A stretch of 64,000 nucleotides of DNA from CAISIP01 sp965278985 (GTDB taxonomy: Bacteria > Pseudomonadota > Gammaproteobacteria > Burkholderiales > Burkholderiaceae_C): NCBI GenBank assembly GCA_965278985.1, contig OZ257131.1, positions 5,952,001 through 6,016,000 on the forward strand. Reading direction: 5' to 3'. The translations under genes and the position numbers were made by a program. The notes beneath the pieces are model-generated. The model ran no database searches and was not told where the DNA came from. It saw only the letters and a program-made list of their open reading frames with translations. Within the stretch, counting starts at the first letter, position 1. The number at the start of each line of letters is the position of its first letter. Below, piece by piece: positions 8,345-16,814 of the stretch.

Positions 8345-9664
8345 ATGATCCGTTATCTCAAGAAGGGCAAGGACGCCCAGGGCCGCGCCGACGATGACGC
8401 GCAGGTGCGCAGCACCGTCGAGGGCATCCTCAAGGACATCGAAGCGCGCGGTGACGAGGCCGTGCGCGATTACAGCCGCAAGTTCGACGGCTGGGACCCC
8501 GCCAGCTTCACGCTGTCGCAGGGCGAGATCGAATCGGCCATCAAGAAGCTCTCGCCGCGCGAGCTGGAAGACATCTGCTTCGCGCAGAAGCAGATCCGCA
8601 ACTTCGCGCAGATCCAGCGCGACAGCATGCGCGACGTGGAAGTGGAGACCATGCCTGGCGTGGTGCTGGGCCACCGCCACATCCCGGTCAACGCGGCCGG
8701 CTGCTACGTGCCCGGCGGCAAGTACCCGCTCATCGCCTCGGCCCACATGAGTGTGCTTACCGCCAAGGTGGCGGGTGTGCCACGCGTCGTATCGACAGCG
8801 CCGCCTTTCGAAGGCGCGCCGCACCCGGCCATCGTGGCGGCCATGCACTTCGCTGGTGCGGACCAGATCCTGGTGCTGGGCGGCGTGCAGGCCGTGGCCG
8901 CGATGGCCATCGGCACCGCTTCCGTGGCGCCGGTGGACATGCTGGTGGGCCCGGGCAACATGTTCGTGGCCGAGGCCAAGCGCCAACTCTATGGCCGCGT
9001 GGGCATCGACCTGTTCGCCGGGCCCACCGAGACCCTGGTGATCGCCGACGACAGCGTGGACGGCGAACTCTGCGCCGTGGACCTGCTGGGCCAGGCCGAA
9101 CACGGCCCCACCTCGCCGGCCGTGCTGCTCACCACTTCCGAGAAGCTGGCGCGCGACACGATGGCCGAGGTCGAGCGGCAGCTGAAGATCCTGCCCACCG
9201 CCGCGGTGGCTGCCAAGGCCTGGGAGGTGTATGGCGAAGTCATCGTCTGCGACAGCGACGAGGAGATGCTGGCCAAGGCCGACGAGCTCGCCTCCGAACA
9301 CGTGCAGGTCATGACGCGCGACCCCGACTATTTCCTCAAGGGCATGACCAACTTCGGCGCCTTGTTCCTGGGGCCGCGCACCAACGTGAGCTTCGGCGAC
9401 AAGGTCATCGGCACCAACCACACGCTGCCCACCAACAAGAATGCGCGTTACACCGGTGGCCTGTGGGTGGGCAAGTTCCTCAAGACCTGCACCTACCAGC
9501 GTGTGACCACCGACGCCGCCTCGGCCATGGTGGGCGAATACTGCTCACGCCTGTGCCACATGGAGAACTTCGCCGGCCACGGCGAGCAGGCCAACATCCG
9601 CGTGCGCCGGTATGGCGACCGTGCCGAGGTGCCGTGGTACGAGCCCGTGCCGGCACTGGCCTGA
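8345..9664 (+). CDS. HisD-family NAD-dependent dehydrogenase (HpsN-like)
   Basis: A 439-residue dehydrogenase related to histidinol dehydrogenase and to HpsN (sulfopropanediol 3-dehydrogenase). The family oxidises a primary alcohol to a carboxylate with two NAD and one zinc. Visible residues include the Zn ligands Gln and His in LLGQAEHGPTS, the catalytic Glu-His in ASEHVQVM, Asp in SFGDKV followed by GTNHTLP, and the C-terminal His in FAGHGEQANIR. The RYTGGLWVGKFLKT segment replaces the SSLGLADF-type segment of true HisD, arguing against histidine synthesis. It sits in an operon with an SDR, NTF2-like proteins and an ABC transporter, so a catabolic polyol or polyhydroxy substrate is likely. 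The SDR begins 19 bases downstream. Confidence 0.88.
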   Translation: MIRYLKKGKDAQGRADDDAQVRSTVEGILKDIEARGDEAVRDYSRKFDGWDPASFTLSQGEIESAIKKLSPRELEDICFAQKQIRNFAQIQRDSMRDVEVETMPGVVLGHRHIPVNAAGCYVPGGKYPLIASAHMSVLTAKVAGVPRVVSTAPPFEGAPHPAIVAAMHFAGADQILVLGGVQAVAAMAIGTASVAPVDMLVGPGNMFVAEAKRQLYGRVGIDLFAGPTETLVIADDSVDGELCAVDLLGQAEHGPTSPAVLLTTSEKLARDTMAEVERQLKILPTAAVAAKAWEVYGEVIVCDSDEEMLAKADELASEHVQVMTRDPDYFLKGMTNFGALFLGPRTNVSFGDKVIGTNHTLPTNKNARYTGGLWVGKFLKTCTYQRVTTDAASAMVGEYCSRLCHMENFAGHGEQANIRVRRYGDRAEVPWYEPVPALA

Positions 9665-9683
9665 GTTCAGGGTTTCCCACGCC

Positions 9684-10469
9684 ATGCCGCCTTTGGACGC
9701 ACTGACCACGCCCAGCTTCCGGCTCGACGGCCGGCGTGCGCTCGTGACGGGCGCGGGCCGTGGCATCGGCGAGGCCTGTGCCCATGCGCTGGCGCAGGCC
9801 GGTGCCCATGTCACGCTGGTGGCGCGCAGCGGCGCCGAGATCGAGGCCGTGCGTGCGGCCATCGCGGAGGCGGGTGGACAGGCGCAGGCGATGCGGCTCG
9901 ACGTGACCGACCCGCAGGCCGTGGCAACGTGTATCGCCGCGCAAACGGCACAGCACGGCCCCTTCGACATCCTGGTGAACAACGCCGGCACCAACCGCCC
10001 TGCGCTGATCACCGAGACGCTGGACGCCGACATCGATGCGGTGCTGGACCTCAACGTGAAGTCCGCGCTGTTCGTCACGCGCGAAGTGGCGCGCGGCCTC
10101 ATCGCCGCGGGCCGGCCCGGCTCCATCGTCACCGTGTCCAGCCAGATGGGCCATGTGGGTGGCCCGAAGCGCGCGGTGTACTGCGCCACCAAACATGCGG
10201 TGGAAGGCATGACCAAGGCGCTGGCCTGGGAGCTGGGTGGCCACGGCATCCGCGTCAACACCCTGTGTCCCACCTTCATCGAGACCGCGATGACGGCCGG
10301 CAGCTTTGCCGACCCCGCCTTCCGGGGCTACGTGGAGTCGCGCATCGCGCTGGGGCGCGTGGGGCAGCTGCGCGACATCATGGGCGCGGTGGTGTTCCTG
10401 GCCAGTGATGCGGCCGCGATGGTGACCGGCTCGGCCCTGATGGTCGACGGTGGCTGGACAGCGGCATGA
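9684..10469 (+). CDS. Short-chain dehydrogenase/reductase
   Basis: A 261-residue classical SDR. The Rossmann motif TGAGRGIGEA is at about residues 22-31, NNAGTN follows, then the catalytic Ser (VTVSSQMG) and the Tyr-x-x-x-Lys (YCATKHAVEG). The C-terminus ends MVDGGWTAA. It most likely interconverts a secondary alcohol and a ketone of the substrate imported by the operon, alongside the HisD-like enzyme 19 bases upstream. A comparable pairing exists in dihydroxypropanesulfonate catabolism, where SDR HpsO works with HisD-like HpsN. That is context, not proof. A short dispersed repeat follows in the 171-base gap before the LacI gene. Confidence 0.92.
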   Translation: MPPLDALTTPSFRLDGRRALVTGAGRGIGEACAHALAQAGAHVTLVARSGAEIEAVRAAIAEAGGQAQAMRLDVTDPQAVATCIAAQTAQHGPFDILVNNAGTNRPALITETLDADIDAVLDLNVKSALFVTREVARGLIAAGRPGSIVTVSSQMGHVGGPKRAVYCATKHAVEGMTKALAWELGGHGIRVNTLCPTFIETAMTAGSFADPAFRGYVESRIALGRVGQLRDIMGAVVFLASDAAAMVTGSALMVDGGWTAA

Positions 10470-10480
10470 CCATGGCACAC

Positions 10481-10570
10481 CCCCAGTCTGCGCGCACTTC
10501 GTGTCGCTACGCCAACCCCCTTGCAGGGGGCGCTGCCAGCGGCCTGGCAAAGCCAGTTCCGCGGCAGCCG
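10481..10570. repeat. Short intergenic repeat of a type recalled from Comamonadaceae
   Basis: A 90-base noncoding stretch with a CCCCCT-TGC-AGGGGG hairpin at 10516-10530 and the phrases CGCACTTCGTGTCGCTACGCC and GCGCTGCCAGCGGCC. I recall almost identical text recurring between genes in Comamonadaceae genomes; only one copy is in this window. It lies inside the operon, between the SDR and LacI genes, and may act as a transcriptional attenuator. Confidence 0.5.
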
Positions 10571-10640
10571 CTGAAAGAATCCGGTTCATCGGCGACGCTG
10601 TTGGTGTTCGGTTTTGACCTGGGCTGAGAACAGTTCCACG

Positions 10641-11687
10641 ATGGCCACCGTCACCTCCCTCGACGTCGCGCGCCTGGCCCAGGTCTCGCAGTCGGCCGTG
10701 AGCCGCTGCTTCACGCCCGGTGCCAGCGTGTCCGATGCGACGCGCGCCAAGGTGGAGGAGGCTGCACGCAAGCTGGGCTACCGGCCCAACGCCATCGCCC
10801 GCAGCCTGATCACGCGGCGCAGCCGCATGATCGGCGTGGTGATGTCCTACCTGGACAACCAGTTCTACCCCGTGGTGCTGGAGAAGTTGTCGCAGCGGCT
10901 GCAACGCGATGGTTACCACGTGCTGCTGTTCATCGCCGACTCGCGGCAGGTGGACACCGTGCTGGCCGAGATCCTGCAGTACCAGGTCGATGGCCTGGTG
11001 ATGGCCTCCACCTCGCTGTCGAGCGCGCTGGCGCAACGCTGCACCGAGGCGGGCATTCCCGTGGTGCTGTTCAACCGCACCATCCGCGACAGCCAGACGG
11101 CCAGCGCGGTCACCAGCGACAACCTCGCCGGTGGCCGGCTGGTGGCACAGTACCTGGTGCAGACGGGCCACCAGCGCATCGCCTACCTCGCGGGCATGGA
11201 GGACAGCTCCACCAACCTGGACCGCGAGCGCGGCTTCCGCGAGGGCCTGGCGGAGCATGGCCGCGTGTGTTTCGCGCGCGCGGTGGGCAACTACGACTTC
11301 GAGGGCGCCAAGGCCGCCGCGCGCATGTTGTTCGACGTGCCGCCGGCCCAGCGGCCTGACGCCGTCTTCGTCGCCAACGACCACATGGCGATGGCCACGA
11401 TGGACACATTGCGGATCGAGCTGGGCCTGCGCATCCCGGAGGATGTGAGCGTGGTCGGTTACGACGACGTGAAGCAGGCCTCCTGGGGCTCGTACCAGCT
11501 CAGCTCGGTGGTGCAGGACGCCGACGCCATGATCGAGGCCACTGCCACCCTGCTGCTGGAGCAGATCGCCGGCGAGGTGCAAAGCCGCGAGGTGGTGCTG
11601 CCCGCACACCTGGTGGTGCGCAGCTCCAGTGCCCCGCGCAGCACCCCCTTGCGCAACAACCCCAAGAAAGAGAACGTAACGCCATGA
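10641..11687 (+). CDS. LacI-family transcriptional regulator 1
   Basis: A 348-residue repressor. The N-terminal helix-turn-helix (residues about 6-30) reads DVARLAQVSQSAVSRCF, and the hinge PNAIARSLITRRS follows. A periplasmic-binding-protein-like effector domain occupies residues about 65-330. The recognition helix SQSAVSRCF is identical in the second LacI protein of the island (25950-26993), so both probably read the same TTGCA half-sites. The gene lies within the operon it likely controls: operator at 7125 upstream, and a 4-base ATGA overlap with the following NTF2-like gene. The effector is unknown, presumably the transported substrate or an early intermediate. Confidence 0.92.
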   Translation: MATVTSLDVARLAQVSQSAVSRCFTPGASVSDATRAKVEEAARKLGYRPNAIARSLITRRSRMIGVVMSYLDNQFYPVVLEKLSQRLQRDGYHVLLFIADSRQVDTVLAEILQYQVDGLVMASTSLSSALAQRCTEAGIPVVLFNRTIRDSQTASAVTSDNLAGGRLVAQYLVQTGHQRIAYLAGMEDSSTNLDRERGFREGLAEHGRVCFARAVGNYDFEGAKAAARMLFDVPPAQRPDAVFVANDHMAMATMDTLRIELGLRIPEDVSVVGYDDVKQASWGSYQLSSVVQDADAMIEATATLLLEQIAGEVQSREVVLPAHLVVRSSSAPRSTPLRNNPKKENVTP

Positions 11688-12643
11688 AAGGTTTCGACGC
11701 GGAATTCACGAACCTGGACCAGTACATCCGGGTCATCACCGAACGCATCTGGGAAGGCGGCCGCCTGGGCGACATCGGCCGTTACTACGGCGACCCGTGC
11801 ATCGTGGAAACGCCCTACAGCGTGACCACCCGCATGCAGGAGGTGATCGACGGCACACGCGCCACCAAGGGCGTGTTCCCGGACCGCCGCCTGCTGGCGG
11901 AGGACGTGATCCAGTCGGGTGACGACGAAGGCGGGTTCCTGAGCTCGCACCGCGGCATCTCCACCATGACGCACCTGGGCGACGGTGCCTTCGGCCCTGC
12001 CACGGGACGCCGCATCCACTTGCGCGCCGTGGCGGATTGCGTCTGCAGGAACAACCAGATCATCCATGAATGGCTGGTGCGCGACCAGGGCGCCATCGCA
12101 CGGCACATCGGCCTGGACCCGCAGGCGCTGGCACAACGCTGGCTCGACGAGCGCGGCGGCTGGAACAAGCCGAAGGCCGGGCCGGTGCCGCAGGGATACC
12201 AGTCGTTCATCGACACGCATCCGGTGGCGCAAGCCTATGCCCAGGCCGTGCAGGACTTTGCGCACGGCGGCAACCCCGCAGCGGCCATTTACGAAGACGC
12301 CGTGCACCACCTCGGCCCCAGCGACACCACCGCCTATGGGCACGTGGAAGTCGCAGCCTTCTGGAAGAGCCTGTTCGGCGCCCTGCGTCCCGACAACTTC
12401 ACGGTGGAGCACCTGGTGCTCCAGACCGGCGGCGGGCGCGCCGACCGCATCGCGATGCGTTGGCGCGCCCACACAGTGCACGATGACCATGGCGGCTCCG
12501 GCCGTTATGGCCCGGCCACCGGCCGGGGCGTGGAGGTGATGGGCATCTGCCACGCCGAACTGCTGCACGGCAAGGTGTCGCGCGAATGGGTGCTGGTGGA
12601 CGACATCGCCCTGTGGATGCAGGTGCTCACGGCGAAGGCCTGA
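11684..12643 (+). CDS. Two-domain NTF2/SnoaL-like protein
   Basis: A 319-residue protein with two NTF2-like domains (about 10-150 and 185-315). Domain 1 holds RYYGDPCIVETPY and FLSSHRGISTMTH, then the conserved HEWLVRDQGAIARHIGLDP segment. Domain 2 has YEDAVHHLGPSDTT and REWVLVDDIALWMQV. It is clearly paralogous to the protein at 28302-29300, which shares SSHR, MTH, GDG, ADC and EWLVRDQ in the same order. It starts within the LacI stop codon (ATGA overlap) and is followed 25 bases later by the transporter ATPase. The enzymatic role is unknown; both domains retain polar pocket residues compatible with catalysis. Confidence 0.85.
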   Translation: MKGFDAEFTNLDQYIRVITERIWEGGRLGDIGRYYGDPCIVETPYSVTTRMQEVIDGTRATKGVFPDRRLLAEDVIQSGDDEGGFLSSHRGISTMTHLGDGAFGPATGRRIHLRAVADCVCRNNQIIHEWLVRDQGAIARHIGLDPQALAQRWLDERGGWNKPKAGPVPQGYQSFIDTHPVAQAYAQAVQDFAHGGNPAAAIYEDAVHHLGPSDTTAYGHVEVAAFWKSLFGALRPDNFTVEHLVLQTGGGRADRIAMRWRAHTVHDDHGGSGRYGPATGRGVEVMGICHAELLHGKVSREWVLVDDIALWMQVLTAKA

Positions 12644-12668
12644 TCGGCACACAACCCCCGAGGACTTC

Positions 12669-13745
12669 ATGGCCCGCATCCAACTCAAGAACATCGTCAA
12701 GTCCTGGGGCGCGTCGGTGGGTGTCAAGCGCATGTCGCTGGACATCGCCGACGGCGAGTTCCTGGTGCTGCTGGGGCCCTCGGGCTGCGGCAAGACCACC
12801 ACCATGCGCATGGTGGCCGGGCTCGAAGATCCCACCGAGGGCGAGATCTGGATCGGCGAGCGTTGCGTGAACGCGCTGGAGCCCAAGGACCGCGACGTAG
12901 CCATGGTGTTCCAGAGCTACGGCCTGTACCCGAACATGACGGTGTACCAGAACATCGCTTTTCCGCTGCTGATCCGCGGCACGCCCAAGGCCGAGATCGA
13001 CCCGGCCGTGCGCCGCGCCTCGGCGAAGGTGGAACTCGACGAGTTCTTGCAACGCCGCCCCAAGGAGCTCTCGGGCGGCCAGCGCCAGCGGGTGGCGTTG
13101 GCACGCGCCATCGTGCGCCAGCCCCAGGTGTTCCTGATGGACGAGCCCCTGTCCAACCTCGACGCCAAGCTGCGCGTGAGCATGCGCGCCCACATCAAGC
13201 ACCTGCACCATGAACTGGGCGTGACCACCATCTATGTCACGCACGACCAGGTCGAGGCCATGACGCTGGCCGACCGCGTGGTGGTGATGAGCAAGGCCGA
13301 GATCCAGCAGATCGGCACGCCCGAAGACATTTACAACGACCCGGCCAACCTGTTCGTGGCGGGTTTTATCGGCGCGCCGGCCATGAACCTCGTGCGGGGT
13401 GCCGTGCGGGAGGGCGTCTTCGAATGCCGCGGCGAGGGCTTCCAGGTGCGCGTCGCCGGCTTCGGCCGCCACACGCAGGAGAACGTGGTGCTGGGTGTGC
13501 GCGCCGAAGACCTACAGGTCGGCGCCCCCGAGGCGGCACAGATCCAGGGCGAGGTCTTCTCCTTCGAGCTGCTGGGCGACGCCACCACGGTGACGCTGCG
13601 CCTGGCCGACCAGTTCATCACCGCCAAGGCCGACAAGAACTTCCGTGCCGCCATGGGCGCGCGCATCGGCTTGTCGGTGGCGCCTGCACGCTGTTATCTC
13701 TTCGATGGCCAGACGCAGGACCGGATGCGCCTGGCTGCGTCTTGA
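12669..13745 (+). CDS. CUT1-family ABC transporter ATPase (UgpC/MsmK-like)
   Basis: A 358-residue ATP-binding subunit. It shows Walker A GPSGCGKTT (about residues 36-44), signature LSGGQRQRVALAR, Walker B FLMDEPLSNLDAK and the H-loop YVTHDQVEAMTLADR. A C-terminal regulatory TOBE/OB region begins near residue 235 (NLFVAGFIGAPAMN). This architecture belongs to importers of sugars, polyols or glycerol phosphates. It powers the permeases at 15139 and 16815 fed by the binding protein at 13807. It is 25 bases downstream of an NTF2-like gene. A paralogue in module 2 is at 32568. Confidence 0.95.
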   Translation: MARIQLKNIVKSWGASVGVKRMSLDIADGEFLVLLGPSGCGKTTTMRMVAGLEDPTEGEIWIGERCVNALEPKDRDVAMVFQSYGLYPNMTVYQNIAFPLLIRGTPKAEIDPAVRRASAKVELDEFLQRRPKELSGGQRQRVALARAIVRQPQVFLMDEPLSNLDAKLRVSMRAHIKHLHHELGVTTIYVTHDQVEAMTLADRVVVMSKAEIQQIGTPEDIYNDPANLFVAGFIGAPAMNLVRGAVREGVFECRGEGFQVRVAGFGRHTQENVVLGVRAEDLQVGAPEAAQIQGEVFSFELLGDATTVTLRLADQFITAKADKNFRAAMGARIGLSVAPARCYLFDGQTQDRMRLAAS

Positions 13746-13806
13746 TCCGGACCCGTATTCCCCTTTTCGATTCCCCGCCCCTCTCTCAACTACCAGGAGT
13801 ACCGCC

Positions 13807-15078
13807 ATGCGCGTCAATGCCCTCTCTCCCCGCCGCCGCCTGTTGGCCGTGGTTGCCGTTGCCGCCGCAGCGGCCTGTGCCCCTGGACTGGTCGCCGCCA
13901 AGTGCGGTGAGATCACCGGCAAGGGCGACATCAACATCGTGGGCAGCTCCATGCCGTCGGTGCAGCACCTGGCCAAGGAGATGGAGACCTGCAGCCGCGG
14001 TGCGGTGAAGGTGTCCATCAAGATCACGCCCGAAGCGCGCGTGGAAACCGAGCGCGCCTTCGGCTCGGACGGCAAGTCCGCCTTCGACGCGGCCGTGATC
14101 TCGGGCGGCGTCTATTCGAACCTCATGTCCAAGGGCCAGCTGGCGCCCATGGGCGACCTGGTCACCAAGTACAAGGCCAAGTACAAGATCGAGGACAACA
14201 TGCTGGTCAAGTCCAATGGCGAGGTCTACGCCATCGCCTACCAGCAGAACGCGCAGAACCTGTTCTACCGCAAGGACCTGTTCGACAAGCACGGCCTGAA
14301 GGTGCCCACCACCTACCCCGAGATGCTGCAGGCGGCGGCCGTGCTCAAGGCCAAGGAGCCGGGCATCGAGTTCCCCATCGCCCAGACCTTCGCCAAGGGC
14401 TTCGACGTGGCCACCGAGTTCGTGAACATCTATGTCGGCATGGGCGGCAAGCTGTTCAAGGCCGGCACGGCCCAGCCCAACTTCAACGACGAGACGGGCG
14501 TGAAGACGCTGGAGCTCATGAAGTCCATGACGGCCTTCATGACGCCGAACTACCTGGCCTCGAACTCCGATGACGTGATGAACCAGTTCATGCAGGGCAA
14601 GGCCGCGATGGGCGTGTTGTGGGCCAGCCGCGCCGCACGCATGGACGACCCCGCGGCCTCCAAGATCGTGGGCAAGATGGAGTTCGCGGCCGCGCCCGCC
14701 GCCATGCCCGGCGGCAAGAGCGCCACGCACCTGTGGTGGGACGGCGTGGCCATGCCCAAGAACCTGACCAACGACCGCGACACGGTGTTCCAGGTGCTGA
14801 TGGATGCGCTGGACGAAGAGAACACCAAGGCCGGCAACGACTCCACGATCTGGGTGCGTTCGGTCTACAAGCCCACGCGTTTCGGCACCGGCGTGACCTT
14901 GTCGGCCAAGGCTGGCGCGCCAATCTGGCCCACGGAACCGTACGTGAACCTGGCGGTGGGAGAGCTGGGCAAGAGCGTGCCCGAGGCGCTGGGCGGCACC
15001 ATGAGCCCGAAGCAGGCGCTGGACGCGGCGGCCGCGGCCTATGCCAAGGCGGCTGCAGAGAAGGGTTTCATCAAGTAA
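13807..15078 (+). CDS. CUT1-family extracellular solute-binding protein, module 1
   Basis: A 423-residue periplasmic receptor of the family 1 (sugar) type. A basic N-terminus with RRRLLAVVAVAAAAACAPGLVAA forms a Sec signal, probably cleaved around residue 32. The mature protein contains the usual NLFYRKDLFDKHGLKVPTTY segment and GKAAMGVLWASRAARM near the hinge. It is only distantly similar to the twin-arginine binding proteins at 23319 and 29419, so the two modules probably take different or differently decorated substrates. Ribosome site AGGAGT lies just before the ATG. It is followed 60 bases later by the first permease. Confidence 0.92.
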   Translation: MRVNALSPRRRLLAVVAVAAAAACAPGLVAAKCGEITGKGDINIVGSSMPSVQHLAKEMETCSRGAVKVSIKITPEARVETERAFGSDGKSAFDAAVISGGVYSNLMSKGQLAPMGDLVTKYKAKYKIEDNMLVKSNGEVYAIAYQQNAQNLFYRKDLFDKHGLKVPTTYPEMLQAAAVLKAKEPGIEFPIAQTFAKGFDVATEFVNIYVGMGGKLFKAGTAQPNFNDETGVKTLELMKSMTAFMTPNYLASNSDDVMNQFMQGKAAMGVLWASRAARMDDPAASKIVGKMEFAAAPAAMPGGKSATHLWWDGVAMPKNLTNDRDTVFQVLMDALDEENTKAGNDSTIWVRSVYKPTRFGTGVTLSAKAGAPIWPTEPYVNLAVGELGKSVPEALGGTMSPKQALDAAAAAYAKAAAEKGFIK

Positions 15079-15138
15079 GTGGCGCATTGCCGGCGGCGCG
15101 TGTAGCTGTCGGCGAGCTCCCGACCTTATCCACGCCCC

Positions 15139-16155
15139 ATGAAGACCCGCTCCTTCCTGCAGTTCGTTGGCCCGTCGGTGGCGCTGATGCTGCTGTTGCT
15201 GGCCGCGCCGCTGGTGATCACCTTCTACCTGTCGGTGCGCAACTGCGCGCTGGAGATGGAGATGGTCACCGTGGAGGAGTCCACCCCCTTCGGCAAGAAG
15301 GAGACGGTCACCCAGCGGGCCAAGGTGGACGCCGAGGGGCGGGCGATACGGCAGTGCCGCTTCGTGGGCCTGGAGTACTACCGCAAGGTGCTGGGGCTGG
15401 ACACCGAGACAGCGCTGCCCGAGCCCACGCCGGACGCCGGGGCGGCGGCACCGCCTGCGGACAAGGCGGACAACGAGTTCTTCGGGGCCTTGCGCTTCAC
15501 GATGCTCTACACCTTCGTGACGCTGCCCTTCGTGCTGGCCATCGGCTTCCTGCTGGCCCTGGGCGTGAACGGCGCCACGCAGAAGCTCAAGGGGGCGTTC
15601 ATTTCGGCGTCGCTGCTGCCCTTCATCATCACGCCGGTGGTGGCAGCGTTGTCCATCAAGTGGCTGTTCCGGGACAACGGGCTCATTCCGTACCTGCTTT
15701 CGCACTTCGGCATCCAGGTGTTCTGGATGGCGCAGGCGTGGTCGGCGCGGCTGCTGATCATCGTGTACGGCGTGTGGCATGTGGTGCCCTTTGCCTTCAT
15801 CGTGCTGTATGCGGGCCTGCAGTCGGTGCCGCAGGACGCGCTGGAGGCCGCGACCATCGATGGCGCCTCGCGCTGGCAGAAGCTGCGCTACGTGACCTTG
15901 CCGCACCTGATGCCACTGATCGTGTTCATCACGCTGATCCACCTGATGGACGCCTACCGGGTGTTCGAGCCGGTGATGGTGTTGACGCAGGGCGCCTTCA
16001 CCACCAGCGTGCAGTACCTGACGTACCACATCCTGCTGCAGGAGAACAACCCCTACAAGGCCAGCGCGGCGGCGGTGCTGACGTTGATCGGCATCGTGGT
16101 GCTGCTGATTCCGCTGCTGGTGAAGACCTGGCGGGAACAGAAGGGTGGGGTGTAG
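15139..16155 (+). CDS. ABC transporter permease, MalF-like, module 1
   Basis: A 338-residue inner-membrane permease. Its first membrane segment (about 10-30) is followed by an unusually long hydrophilic loop of about 85 residues, with an acidic/Pro-Ala stretch (LPEPTPDAGAAAPPAD). Five further segments follow. The cytoplasmic EAA loop reads EAATIDGASRWQKLR and docks the ATPase. The long first periplasmic loop recalls the P2 insertion of MalF, though shorter. Its partner permease would normally follow at once, but here 659 bases of inverted-repeat DNA intervene. Confidence 0.93.
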   Translation: MKTRSFLQFVGPSVALMLLLLAAPLVITFYLSVRNCALEMEMVTVEESTPFGKKETVTQRAKVDAEGRAIRQCRFVGLEYYRKVLGLDTETALPEPTPDAGAAAPPADKADNEFFGALRFTMLYTFVTLPFVLAIGFLLALGVNGATQKLKGAFISASLLPFIITPVVAALSIKWLFRDNGLIPYLLSHFGIQVFWMAQAWSARLLIIVYGVWHVVPFAFIVLYAGLQSVPQDALEAATIDGASRWQKLRYVTLPHLMPLIVFITLIHLMDAYRVFEPVMVLTQGAFTTSVQYLTYHILLQENNPYKASAAAVLTLIGIVVLLIPLLVKTWREQKGGV

Positions 16156-16230
16156 GGTGCTTGGCGTTTGGCGTCCCCTTTTGAGTGAGTCTGCGTGCGC
16201 GCGGTCGTGTTTCACGCGGGCTTGGTCGCA

Positions 16231-16467
16231 GCAAAGCCGTGCCCGGGTGGGCCGCGGCGCTTCACTGCGGCGGTCTCCGCTGCGCTCCGACTCCCCTGCG
16301 GTGCTCGCCTGCATGGCCCACCGTGGAACTCACTGCGTTCGCTTCGCTCACTCCGTTCAAACATCCACGGTGAGTCAGATATTGAAGCGCGCTGCGCGCG
16401 CGGCCATGCAGGCTGCGCTCCTCGGCGCCGCAGAGGCGCGCCGCGGCCCACCCGGGCACGGCTTTGC
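16231..16467. repeat. Inverted-repeat element, unit 1
   Basis: Perfect 30-base inverted arms at 16231-16260 and 16438-16467 (left arm begins GCAAAGCCGTGCCCGGGTGG) enclose 177 bases. The interior includes a 39-base stretch (16271-16309) that recurs as its exact reverse complement in unit 2. No open frame with gene-like composition is present; short frames encode Ser/Leu/Arg repeats. Together with unit 2 it fills the 659-base gap between the two permease genes. It looks like a dispersed intergenic palindromic element rather than a gene. Confidence 0.8.
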
Positions 16468-16517
16468 AGAAGTGTCTTTGGTATCCGTGGCGACGCTCAC
16501 CAACCCAATCCCTTTGT

Positions 16518-16748
16518 CGCGGCAGGCCGTGCTGGCCCTGGGCGATTTCGGGGACGCCGAGGAGCGCAGCCCGAAGGTCGGTGCGCGCAGCGCACTTCGT
16601 GAACTGACTCACCGCAGCTGTCTGAACGGAGAGAGCGAAGCGAACGCAGTGAGTTCTGCGGTGCGACCTTCGGGCGAGCACCGCAGGGGAGTCGGAGCGC
16701 AGCGGAGACCGTCCACGTATGAGCCCAGGGCCAGCACGGCCTGCCGCG
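16518..16748. repeat. Inverted-repeat element, unit 2 (opposite orientation)
   Basis: Perfect 26-base inverted arms at 16518-16543 and 16723-16748 (left arm begins CGCGGCAGGCCGTGCTGGCC) enclose a core related to that of unit 1 but inverted. For example, 16673-16711 is the reverse complement of 16271-16309. The arms differ in sequence from those of unit 1, although the cores match. The transcript through both units should fold into long hairpins between the two permease cistrons. Confidence 0.8.
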
Positions 16749-16814
16749 ACGCGAGCACTTCGAGTGACACCGCAAGCGCTCCAAAAGACCACGCAAGAGG
16801 GGACATTTAAAGCC

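Noticed and set aside
8345..9664. True histidinol dehydrogenase for histidine biosynthesis
   Set aside because: No his genes nearby, a second paralogue is present, and the RYTGGLWVG segment matches HpsN-type relatives rather than biosynthetic HisD.
13786..16314. 842-codon open frame on the - strand over the binding protein and permease
   Set aside because: Shadow of real genes on the + strand; His/Arg/Gln-rich with no recognisable domain.
16231..16748. Insertion sequence or small gene between the permeases
   Set aside because: No transposase-like frame; only palindromic noncoding cores with short Ser/Leu/Arg frames.
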